Of a stretch of DNA of 64,000 nucleotides, positions 12,088-25,207 are shown piece after piece. Position 1 is the first letter of the stretch, and each line of letters opens with the position of its first letter. Below the pieces are notes generated by a model. It searched no databases. It saw only the letters and a program-made list of their open reading frames with translations, and had not been told where the DNA came from. A program made the position numbers and the translations under genes. The DNA is from Apostichopus japonicus (lineage: Eukaryota > Echinodermata > Holothuroidea > Aspidochirotida > Stichopodidae). Location of the stretch: contig NC_092583.1 in assembly GCF_037975245.1 (NCBI RefSeq), positions 16,268,764-16,332,763 on the forward strand, in the 5' to 3' direction.

Positions 12088-14058
12088 TATATAATATATT
12101 CGAATCCCGGTGGAGGCTGGAAGTTTTTTCACTGTTCTGGATTTTCTAGCTCACTTCGATTTCAATTATATATTTATATGTATTTAAATATATAGATATT
12201 TATATAAATATATATATATGCGTGTGTGTGTATGGCATGTTTACAATAGATCATACTTCAGTGCCCAGAATTCACCGCTTCACCATCCTACAATCAATGC
12301 AATGAACATCCGTGGCGGGAAAAGTCCCTAAAAACGTTTACTAAAATGACCTTTTTTCATGTTTTTCAGATATAATCACTATGCCTGATGTTAACAAACT
12401 ATCAAGTAGACTACCGCTGATTTGAAAAACCAGGAGGATGGACGGATTGATGGACGAGTTTATAAATTTGGAAAACGACTCATCGAAATTTCACTCTTTC
12501 ACTAGGTAAGTAAAGATTTGCAAGTGAAGTACTAGATCAAGCCATCTGCCATCTTATCTGATGGGGTAGGACATGTCAATTGAAAATTCATGATTGAAGA
12601 AATAGTTAACAATGACGAATTTAGTGTGTAAGTCAACGGAGCAATGATGGCAGATTATGGAATAAGATACCTCCATGAAATGAAACAAACCAATTGAACA
12701 TCCGATGGTGTTCAGGGGCCGGGTCCACTGGTGTGAGCCTACAGGAGGGCCGCCCGTAGATACATTTGTGGCACTGAACATTTCATCCATGCAGGGAGAG
12801 TGGGGGTTAGATGTTTCTCGGAAATGTTTCTGTGGAGAGTGCCATTTTCTTTGTTTTGTTTCTGCAGAGTGTATCAGGTAGAAAGAATCACTTTTCTTGG
12901 TTATTTGTGGTAATTATGTACTGTTGAGTATTGTCTGTAGGTAGTGGCATGCATAAAGGGGAGGGGGGGGGGGTGTCAGTGTCAGATCATCATTTGGGGA
13001 CAATGGTTAAGTTCACCCCTGGCCCTCCCATAAAGGTTGTCTTTACCTAATATCATCAAGGATTTTTTTAATTCACCTCCCCCCCTTGTGTAATCCTGTG
13101 CACACCACTGGAGGGAGTGGAAATGTTGGAGGACAAAATTTTGTACAATGGGTGGTTGTCATAGTTTACACTGGCTACAACCTTATTTGTACTGAAGGAA
13201 AATGAATCGGATTATTTGGAGGTGTCAGCAGGCAAATAGGTTAGAAAATGGGGATGGGGGGGGGGGCGGGGGTTTGCATCAGACCGCCCAAGTCATTTAT
13301 ACTGTGGGATGCAGGCTTTTCTGTGAGATCTTTATAAGTTTAAGTATACTGCCCTCAAGTTACACTAAGTGTTTGATTTATAACTGAACTGCATTACTGT
13401 GTTTGTGTCATCCCTTGGGTCCAAGTGCAATATACCACATTTTCATCACAAATGTAAAAGTAATACTACAAATTTTATGACCACTTTTATTCTCCATTGA
13501 TAGCATAGTGAATAAAACATGGATTATGGACAAAGTACTGAAGGTAGGCGTGAATACACTGTGAATACAATACCTGATGCGAAAGTGGACTGTTCAACAT
13601 GATTATTTTTATTTTGCTTATATATAAATGTGTTGCATAGCATTAAAAATAATCATGACAATGGTCTCTATAACGCAACACTAACAAGACGTAGGGAGAG
13701 TGACGAAATTTAGCTAGACCCTCCCCGCCTGCAATAAAAACCCTCTTACAGCCTGGTAAAAAAAAAATTCTATTATTTATGAGAAATATCTATATGGAAT
13801 GTAGTAAAGCACATAAGAGTCCTGTATTTTGAAGGCATTGGAAAGTGTTTGTTGTAATTTATTAAGGCACTGTATACCTGTTATATCATCGGTATGTACA
13901 TGGCCTTTTATACATCCTCCCAACAAACTCCTGACCTCACCCCCCTCCACCTTCAACAGTCCATAAAGCATATCCCACCTAGTGAAAAATATATAACATA
14001 TCATATCACCCTATTTTTGTTTTCTTTATAGCATTGTTTCAAAAACTTATGATAAACA

Positions 14059-14064
14059 TTTATT
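14059..14064 (-). terminator. AATAAA directly after the receptor stop codon
   Basis: The minus strand reads TGA-A-AATAAATG, so the hexamer starts 2 nt past the stop codon. If used, the 3' UTR would be only about 20-35 nt. A more distal site in 9167-14058 is equally possible. Confidence 0.4.
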
Positions 14065-14065
14065 T

Positions 14066-14329
14066 TCACATTTCATCTCTTGTGACGAGCACATTTGTAT
14101 CTCCTTCTTCTTCAGTGGGCATGAACGCTACGGATCGATAATCTGCTGGTGGATTTTCCTCGTCTCTGGGTAAATTCACCACTACTTCTTCTCCTTTCAA
14201 TGGGATGGGACTCTCTTGGACCACATCCGGGGGTAATCCGGTTTTCTCCGGTAACGGTCCAGCTTCCTCATTTCCTACGGCATGCAACTCTGTCGTCTGT
14301 AGTCCGTACATGGGATTCTCAAAGTTACC
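14066..14329 (-). CDS. LRP2: w41: cytoplasmic tail, terminal exon
   Basis: This exon encodes the last 87 residues. It opens with [10 protein letters not shown], an FxNPxY endocytosis signal at 14306-14323 that PTB adaptors such as Dab2 and ARH bind in the family. Proline-rich patches follow ([21 protein letters not shown]), then an acidic end finishing TRDEM. I see no second NPxY. Confidence 0.95.
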   Translation of the reverse strand, partial: GNFENPMYGLQTTELHAVGNEEAGPLPEKTGLPPDVVQESPIPLKGEEVVVNLPRDEENPPADYRSVAFMPTEEEGDTNVLVTRDEM

Positions 14330-17300
14330 CTGAATATATAAAAAAAAAAAACCAGTAAGAATGATAACATATGTGGATTTTTCACAGTAGCAAACGATTT
14401 TACAGAGTATCAAAACAGAGGTGAAAAAGAAGTTTAAATGTTAGCATTTGATAACATGATCTTACCCCATTGGTTTCTTTGTGGCCATTTGCAGGTTCCT
14501 CTGTGGTTCCCAATGGGAGATCAACATTTGTTCCTTCCCGATATGTAACGGGTATCTCATCTTCTTTCCTGGTAAGTAAGAATTAAACATTTCCATTAAT
14601 ATAGATGGACGGACAAGTAGAGATAGATAGAGATATAGATAGACAAATACATATATATATATATATATATAGATACAGATATAAAGGGATATATATATAC
14701 AGTAGATAGGTATACTTCTACATGGATAGAGATATAAATAGATAGAGATATATATAGATAGAGATATATAGACATATGGGTATACTTCTATATGGGTATA
14801 GTTCTATATGGGTATACTTCTATATGGATAGATCTATATAGATACATATGGATAGAGATAGATAAAGATATAGATACATATAGACAGAGAGTGAGACTTT
14901 ATAGATATAGACAGATGGAGATCTATATAGATACATATGGATAGAGATCTATATAGATACATATGGGTAGAGATCTATATAGATACATATGGATATAGAG
15001 GGATATATATACAGTAGATAGGTATACTTCTACATGGATAGAGATATAAATAGATAGAGATATACACAGGTATACTTCTATATGGATAGATCTATATAGA
15101 TACATATAGACAGAGAGTGAGACTTTATAGATGTAGACAGATGGAGATCTATATAGATACATATGGATAGAGATCTATATAGATACATATGGATAGAGAT
15201 CTATATAGATACATATGGATAGAGATAGATATAGATACATATAGACAGAGAGTGAGACTTTATAGATATAGACAGATGGAGATCTATATAGATACATATG
15301 GATAGAGATCTATATAGATACATATGGATAAAGATATAGATACATATAGACAGAGAGTGAGACTTTATAGATATAGACAGATGGAGATCTATATAGATAC
15401 ATATGGATAGAGATCTATATAGATACATATGGATAAAGATATAGATACATATAGACAGAGAGTGAGACTTTATAGATATAGATACATATGGATAGAGATC
15501 TATATAGATACATATGGATAGAGATAGACAGAGAGTGAGACTTGATAGATATATACATATAGATATACAGATATCTATAAACACTTACCTCTCTCTCAAA
15601 TTTTTTAGCACAAAAAACACAGCCACTATGACTAAAGCCAACATGATCAAAACAGCAAAGGTGACTCCGACAGCAGCACCTGCACCTAAGGAAGGACAAG
15701 ATCATAATAAAATTGAGTTAAGGCAAAGGGAGGGGGGTTGGGTGGGGGTGGTTGGGTGGGGTGGTTGGGTGGGGTGGTTGCATGGGGTGGTTGCATGGGG
15801 TGGTTGCGTGGGGGTGGTTGCGTGGGGGAATGAGAGAGCTCTATTAATACTTACTTCCTCTTTGTTTCTCTGCATTTGAACTACAGTCAGGCCCGGACCA
15901 TCCCACAGTGCACCTATGCAAGAAGTGATAGGAACAACAATAGTTAAACAAAGCTTATGAATATTTGCAGTGAACCAAAATATAATTATAAGCCATCTAT
16001 CAAAATTGCTGTTTTCTCGGTTTTTTTTTTTTTAATCAGTCGTCCTACAGAAAGATTCTACAAGATTTCAAAAGCTGGCACGAGACCTAACAAGAAAGGG
16101 ATATTCCCGTGGCCTATGCTGATTGGCCTCAATAAAAGACAAATGGGATGAACTTACTGACAAGATCCATCTATGAGGCATATACCGCCATTGTTGCATG
16201 AGCAGGAGTTAATGGGTGGAAGCGTCCTTGGTTCAACAACAGCTGAATAACATAAAAATGCAGGACAATGTTATATATGTGATTATTATTTGTTTTATCA
16301 CATAGTACAACAAGGTTAACAAGACAATATTACTACAAATAAGTAAAAAATGTAGTAAACTAAGAAACCCTTTTGGGCTTAATCAAATTAAAGTACTCCC
16401 ATCAAAGAAAATAGATAACCTTAACACCTATAAAAGTACTACCCCCCCCCCCCAAAAAAATAGATAACCTTAACTTATAAGACCTATAACACTACCCCCT
16501 CCCCCCAACCACCTCCCACCCCTTACAACGGATACAATCAATAAAGGCTTTCATAGTAATTTTTCAATTGTCGCCTGAACGAAGCCACGGAAGCATAAGA
16601 TGTGATTCATAAGAACACAAGAAAGAATTTCACAGCAAAGAATGAAATAATTATTTTAATAAAGATGCACCAGTGTTTAGTCTGTCTTGCCAATCCCTGC
16701 TGCTCGTCAAATTCACTCAACCCGCACCCCCCCCCCCGCCCCCATAATCCAATTTATAAAAAAATGTTACCTCCTTGGCATTTTGTATTGCTGCCAGGTT
16801 CAAATTGGTCTCCCTCTGGACAAGCGCATGTATAACCTCTAAGAGGTCGGCTTCCATCTTTTGCTGGTGTCATCAAACACAAGTGGCTACAGTATGTACC
16901 GGCACATGGATTATACTCTGTTGACAAATAGGAACAATTGTTAACGAGCCGTTACTTTGCATTTCTGGAGATCACCTACAGCAGGCTTCTATATTTTCTA
17001 CAAGAGTACCAAATTGCAATTTTCCTATACTGTTCAATACAAACAAAAGTAGGCCAATTAATGCAAGACTGTGGGTACCATATTTTTCGAGGGCGTGATT
17101 TCAAAACTTTGGACAAAACTACGCCATTGGTCGATATAATATCATCATGTTGAGTTCTTTTTATGAGTATCCAGCCATGTGTAGCACAATGGTTCTATAC
17201 CAAAGATGGCTAACATCTAGTTGTTTGTCCAGGTAACAAAATAATTTCCTGATATACCATCCAATTAGTCTCAATTAATTACTCACTGTTGTTGATATTT

Positions 17301-19802
17301 AATCTTGAGTACCAGTCTGTTGGCTTGGTGAAATTGTTCAAAAATTAGTTGCATTAATTAAAATGACGAAAAGCCTGAAAGTTGTTTCTACATTCTATTC
17401 CACTCAACTTGACCTACCTCCAACGTCATATCTCAATTTGTGATACAACTTGACTCCGGTAGGGTGAATGAGATTGCCCAAGGCCAAGACAGGTATACCT
17501 TTACCAAGTTTATTCATTTTCATGATAGAACTATACTCCGGAGCATTAGGCGACTTGGTAGACCAGTACAGCCAAGTCTCAAACACTTCCAACTGAAACG
17601 GATTCTTTAATTCTAAAAGTAAATAATTAAGTAAAAACATGGTGACTCAGGAGATAATATAGTTAATGATGATCAATGAAGAAACATGAGTAAGATAAAG
17701 CCCAATTAATTAATTTTAAGAGGATGTCTTAAGCAACTGCAGATCTTACGTAACATTTGGTAGGTTTGATAAAAATATATATAATTTTTGATAAAAATAT
17801 ATATATTGACAAAAACCAGTTTTGATAATATATTGTTTACCTGATTTTACTAATTCTTAATACTGTATAATTATCCCAATCAATTGATTAACTATTAAGT
17901 TGACACTATTTTACAGGTGTTATAATTAATTATGCTTGTGGGCTTATCAATTCAACTTTGAAATCAAAAGTCTCTGAGACCAGGGTAGATGCAGACTTGA
18001 TGAACATGTAAATTGTAAGAATTTTGATAAGCAAATCGCACATAATCAAGGGGAGAGGTCTCGCAAGCCTTCTTTCATTAGACAGATTCTGTAAAGTGAT
18101 ATACTAGGAAATAAACTTGTACGAAATAGGAAGAAAAACTAACGTTCTCCTTGGTAAACCGATTTACGCCCGCTTCCGTCCCAGTTCATGACTTCAATCT
18201 TGTTATGCTTTCGATCACAGAAATAAACAGAATCATTCCTGGAGTAATCTATTGCCAATCCTGTTGGTTCGAGAATTTCTTCTGCTATTGTGCGAGGCTT
18301 ACTACCATCCATCCAAGCCGTGCCTATTCTTGCATTCTCACCAGTTTGTGTCCAGTACATAACCCTGTGTGTAAAAATTGAACAAAACATCGTAATGTTA
18401 ACAAGAAAAATTGTAAAAGACATCACCTGTTTTTAAAAGTGCAGCTGCAGAAGTCTATCTCAACATATATAAAAACTCTCATCCACTAGCTCCATACTAC
18501 CCCCCCCCCATTTCTGCAAGCTAATTTTAATTTGAACCTTGACAGATCACACCTCTTAAACTGTTTTAATTAGAGACTGCCAGAGATTCCACTCAGTATA
18601 TGCTTGTATAAGCAACAACTTTCTGATTATCTCACTCCATAATTTAAGTAGTTGGTCCAGTTTAATAACCCCAAAAGGAAATAGATAACAGATTGGATAG
18701 AAATGCTGTCAGGAGGGTTACAAAGCCATGTTTATTCCTTCCTCCAGCACAGGTAGGCTGGTGAAAAGTATTTAACACTGAACCAGAATTACTCTCAACT
18801 ACTTTGATTTACTTCATCTGTGTGCTTACCCCTTCCTTGGGTTGACAGCAATATATCCCAGATTATCTAAGCCATCCAATAAAAGGACTCGAATATAACG
18901 GCCATCCAGTTTGCTCACTGAGATTCGAGGTCGATTAACGCTCAATAAATCTACATCTCGCTTGGAACGTCCATCACGGCTAGCACCAGCATCAGTCCAA
19001 TAAATATTACTGTAGACATGGAAAATAAACTATAATGTTTAAATCCTGTAATTTCATTAAGCTTATGAACTTTGGTCAGTTATACCATCACAATTATGAC
19101 CATCACCATCATGACAAATATTATGATGATCATCATTATTACCATGACAACCACAGGCATCACCATATATAATTACCATGACCCAACTCACAAACATCAT
19201 CGCTTTACCCAATTACATCACTTCTAACAAGACTATCACATCACCATGGCCATCTGCATCGTTCAGCATGACCCACCACAAGCATAAGCATATCTGAAAT
19301 CAATACCACCATCATCATCACTACGCTTACCCTCCAAGCCAATCAATAGCAATTCCGGTTGGTTGATCAAGCACTCTGTTAGAAACCACAACCTCTGCAG
19401 TTCCTTGGCCATCACCGAGAAATGGCAGGCGAACTCGTTTAATAACTTTCAGAGAAGAGTCAGTCCAATAAACTGCACCTGGAATAGCAAAACGTCTGAG
19501 AGTAAAATTTATTCTACATGATTAGATATTCCATAACTGATTATTACAAGTATTTCTAGAACTTAAAAATACATCATAATGTAGTAAAAAGCCATTACTT
19601 TAGCAAAGATAAATTGGGCTCTTACCTGTATGAGTCATAAAATCCAATGACTGAATCTTTCCTTCTCCAAAGACGACATCGTTGTATGAATTAATCTTGC
19701 TGTCAAAGTATCGTAGTTCTGTACCGTCACCAAACAAAAGTTGTGGTTCAACTTCTGTACAGGAGAAATAATAAAGAAATCTATTGGATATGAAAGGTTA
19801 AC

Positions 19803-19844
<42 letters not shown>

Positions 19845-22800
19845 GTTGTCACCACCATCATCATCACTCAAAAACTTTGAAAACTGTCCAGGTTGCATTT
19901 CTACTCAACTTTTTTTGTAAGTTTTGAGAAATGACCCGTTAATATGCTGAGATTTGCCATAAAGTGACTAGACTAGTTAATCATTTTGATCAGTTTAATA
20001 AGATGCAAAACAAAACTCAAAATACTCAAATTAAATATTATACAGTGCATTTCAAATTTGTCAAGGACAAATGAGTGCTCCATTGTTTATATGAAGTTAA
20101 AGGAACATGTTTCAAATTTTTATAACAGAATGCTAACATTGACATGAATAATAACATTAAGGTTTGTCTGCACTAAGAAGCCAGTCACCATCAGGTAGGC
20201 CTTAAAGGAGCCTTCCTGAGTTTTAACATATTGTAAAGGTGCATATCTGTAAATCCAAAACCAACTTTTGAAACTTAACCAACAAGTTTATTATTTTTCT
20301 TGGACTATGACTTAATCAAGTCTAAAATTCTGCCTAAAATCATCCTTCCAACAAAATTTCTCACCTTTTAAAGTAGTCTTTAACAATTTATGAAAGAAAG
20401 GCAGATTTAGATTAAAATGCAACCTATACTCTACTCATTGAAGCATTTCCACTCTTTCTAGATACGTTGGAGCCATTTTGATAGATGCAATAGGAATGTA
20501 ATATGGTCTTCTAAGCCTAAAAATCCTTGAAGAAGCCCAGTACATACCATCACTGGTTTTACATCCCAACCCGTCATTGGCTTCATGGTCCTCATAGCCT
20601 TCTATGCACGTACAGGTATATCCACCTTTGTAATTATGGCATTCTTGAACGCAGGCATTTTCTTGGATGCATTCATCAATGTCTGAAATCAATGAAGGAA
20701 AAAAAAAGTTAAATTTCTTACCATTTTTTTAGTCATGTATTTCATGTACAAATGCTTGGACACCCACCCATTAATCAAGTTAAAATACCTATCAGGAGGT
20801 CCCAGCCTTATAAAGTATCATGACAAGTATAAACAATTTCATTCATAATCATTGAAGAAGAGATCTTTTGAAACACATTTTTGAAATTTCAAGCATATTT
20901 TTTGTTTGGTGAAACTGCATGAGTAGAACCAATCACCCTGCCTATCAGTATGTAGGATAGATTAGGAATACGTTAGGCATGTTTGCAGCTTGTGAGCTCT
21001 TTGACACAATCGTGTTACTTTAATTCAGAGATAGTTACACAGTACAGATTATCCACAACAGAGCAACAAATATAACAGCGCCCTCTGTTAAAACGATTCA
21101 ATCTTAGAAATTTTGTCCCATTGTAATGTTTTTACCAACAAACTTGAAACCTCATTTTATGGATTTCGAAATTCACCAACATAGTATTGTCAGGTGAAAA
21201 TTTATTGACAGCTGATGAAAGTGGATTTTATTCTTAACATATTTTTTCATTTTGAAAAATGAAAATTTGGGTTCATGTACGTATGGTTTTAAAGAAAACA
21301 ACATCTGATGTGACAGGTTTTGTATCAAAAGAGAACTTGTAGCAAACAGGTATCATGTGATAGAAGCAACCTGACATATCAGGCTTTTTACAACCCAACT
21401 AAAAGACAAGCACAAATACAATGGTATTAAAACAAGAGCCCAACAGGCACTATGGTTCCTTGCTAAGTGGAATGCCATCAAAGTGTTATGTCATCACCCA
21501 ATATCATAGTTGATAAAATGAATGCATAGTATCAACTTCACACAAATGGGCAGGTTCCAAAGCTGTCACTCCATAATAAATTTAAAACACATAAAAATTA
21601 AAATACATATCAACCCCATTCTATAAAACCTTTCACACCCTAACTCACTGTATACAGTGACTGAAGTGAAGTTAACTGAATTGAAGGTTGAATCATTTTC
21701 ATCTCAACTTACTATAAGAGAATATGAGCAGGTCTTTAGAGAGAATACTTAAAATACCCAAATGAAGCTTACCTTCACAAAATCCTGTGTCGTGGTTTAT
21801 TTTATAACCCTGGAGGCAAGAACATACGAAACCACTGCCACTTGCTGCATCCGTGCACAACTGGTGACATGGATTGGTAGCACATGATCCTTGTAAAGCT
21901 GTCAGAGAAATTTGCAGTGGAAAAAAGGACAGAATGATACAGCTGCTATCACGATTAAAATACTCTGCAGCAAGTTTTTTAAAGCAATTACTAATGCATC
22001 AGCAGTTTGGTATTGAATAAACCCCCACTGCAAAATTTAAAGCAGAGTTTTGAATAGATTTTGATAAAATCCTGTTAATATAGTACAAACTTATATCAAT
22101 AGTGCTCATTAACTTGACAAAACCATTCGTTAATTTTTACCTATGTTGTCTATGTCAATATGAAAAGTCTCTGGACATCTCGGTAACATTCACTTGGTGG
22201 CAAAATCCAGACGATTGTCTTAATTTGATCATCGTAACCTTATTTTGAGAAATACTTGATAGGTTGGAAACATTTCTGACGAGATACAAAATCTGCTTTA
22301 AACACATTTAATTTAAACTAATAAAGCTTACTGCATCCCTGCTCATCTGACATATCTCCGCAATCATCATAGGCATCACAAGCATAAATATTTGGGATGC
22401 ATTCTCTGTTTTCACAGGTAAATTCATCACATGGTGGAGGGGTGCCTGGAGCAGAGAAAGAACAAATAGATGGAACAAAAAAAAACACCTTCAGGATCAA
22501 AACATAAACATCATATGCTGTCACATTTTAAGAGACTGGATGGGAACATCTACATATGTCACATAGACTACGCTGAAACAACTGGGTGGTTAAAACGACT
22601 GAGATATACAAAAAGGGTTGAAAACATCAACAGGTGTAACACTTATCACAGACTGGGTAAAAGTGACATTAAAACTATTGGATTGTAAAAACTGGGTTGT
22701 TAAATGAGTGGGACGTACATTATTGGTTGAAACAACAGATGTCACACATATCATAGACGTGGTTAGCACGATGACAAGACTGGGTTTAGATGTTAATCAG

Positions 22801-25130
22801 ACTGCGTTGTGACGTCAGATGTCATAGACTACGTTAACACATCAACAGGTGTCACACGATAACAAACTGAGATAACATCGACAAATGTCACCCGTTTAAA
22901 TACTGGGTTTAACACGTTAGATTTTATGTTATCACGGAATGGGTTATTTCATATGGTTCTACGTACTCTTGTTTAAAAAAAAGATCACAGATTAGATAAC
23001 TAATGACATGCTGACTGATTATAATGCAGGATTATGCCTATGAAAATACATCTAAGTGACAAATGTTGACGATCAAAATCAAATTAAAAATTACCTTAAT
23101 CATTAACCTACTTCCAACTAAGCTCTAGCAGAGAATGTGTTCTTAATTTAATCAATTGGAATCATATTTTATATTGATTAATATTCAGTATATTTGAATA
23201 TTCATTAGATTTGAATATTCGGTAGAATTGAATATTCGGTAGATTTGAATATTTGGTAGATTTGAATATTCAGTAGATTTGAATATTCAGTAGATTTGAA
23301 TATTCAGTAGAATGAAATGTTTTCTTACACAGGCCATGGGTGTTTTCATCACTTGCATCTTGACAGTCATCAACGCCATCACAAGTCAACCACAGAGGAA
23401 TGCACTTCTGATTGTCACAATGGAAATTTTGCTCCGTATCACAATTTGTTGTAGCTGTAAGATAAAAATTTAATAAATGATAATTGTGGATAATAGAGAT
23501 CTTCAGCCTCGCCCTAAATCAACAGAACAGTGATGTCATATTGACCCTATCTAGTTCAGTGAAACTTCACATTCAGCATTCTCTGAAGTCACTGAGAATT
23601 CCTTTGAGGAAATCTCTTTTTGAGGAAAACCTTCCTTCTGTTTTTAAAAGTTGTGTGTATGTTGCAGTCTTTACAGGGATTATCCAGTGGCTTAAAGTTG
23701 ATTGTTAAACAAAACTTGATGGATTATTACAGAAGAGAAATGCTTTTCGATGAAACAATTTCCTGGTGTAAGAGAGAGTCAACCAGTCAAAGAAAGATTC
23801 AGTACAATATATCATTGTGAGAGGATGGAGATGGAGAAATGTTATACAACAACACAAGGACATTTAAAATAGATAACAAACTTGACACCTACAAAAATGA
23901 TATGTTACATAATTTCCCTTTTCCAACTAAAAGGAAATATAGATATATATTATACATATATATATATATATAGCTATATTAGTCTGCAGCATTTATGAGA
24001 GCAGTTTCAATGCAAACTTACAACATGTTTGCAGATTTTCGTCTGAGTAATCGCCGCAGTCATCCACCCCATCACACCGGTAATGAAGAGGTAAACAGAC
24101 GGTGTTCTGACATGTGAATTCTGTGACGTAACAATATCCACCACCGGGAAATCTCGTAGCTGTAATTGCAAGGAAAGTCACATTACGGTTAAGAGATGTG
24201 GTATGCTGGATCAAGATAATTGTTACAAAGACTTGCAAACAAAAAAAGATACCTGGTGGGGAGGGGGGGGGAAGGGGAGAGGGGAAGGGGTGGGGTCTGG
24301 ATTTGTACTTACGGCAATCTTTCTCATCTGAGAAATCAGAGCAATCCAGATCTCCATCACAGGCATAGTCATTACTGATACAGTGCCCACTTGCACACTG
24401 AAACTGCTCATCCAGACAGGAATGGCTTTCTGTAAAAAAGAATGACATAAATGGACATAAAGTGAATGCTATATGTATTGTGGTGGAAAGGGAGTAAACA
24501 GGGGAAACTGTTTAAGAAGGATAGTTGTCCAAGGGACAATCTAAACTTTGAAGGTTGTATGATCAGGTTGAACAAGTTGGTTTCAGATAGTTCACTTATT
24601 CTGCCAAGGATAATTTCAAAATAAAAGCCTCTGAATAAGATCTTGCTAGGATCCAAATGTCAGGCCAACTTTCTTTTACACAAGGATAATTTCATTGAAA
24701 AATTTCCCATAAAGCTGCCTGAACAAATGATGTTAGTGTTCAGTTACTAGACAAGGCAGTCAGTTGTATTAGACAACAGAGGAAAACAACTTATAAATCA
24801 TGCCTGAAAAAGAACTGCTGTAACATTGGCTGACACAAATCACAATATGTTTTAAAATATGAACTTCTGGAATCTTACCACAGTCCATTTCATCTTCTCC
24901 GCCCAAACAATCCTCGGACTGGTCACAAACCCACCGAGTAGAGATACACTGCTTGTTAGAACACTGGAATTCACTTTCGCTACAATCTCGATAAACTTAG
25001 GACAAAAAGCAAGAAAGAAGTCGAACGAGACAAAGTGAGCAATCAAAAACAATCTTTATGCTTATAAGTGAAGAGGTTTTAATACTAGCTGAAGATGATC
25101 ATAACTTCCAAAGGTCCCATTCTTATATAC

Positions 25131-25207
<77 letters not shown>

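Larger units (their letters stand above)
9167..14058. other. Intergenic region and possible receptor 3' UTR
   Basis: I found no domain-bearing ORF on either strand. Contents noticed: a duplicated segment at 11171-11251, a TA microsatellite at 12026-12083, and G-rich runs near 12958 and 13256. The part next to 14058 would hold the receptor 3' UTR if the first poly(A) signal is not used. Confidence 0.55.

Noticed and set aside
14923-15705. Minus-strand Tyr/Ile/Ser-rich ORFs
   Set aside because: They are translations of the intron 39 array; the real exon there is 15589-15685 in another frame.
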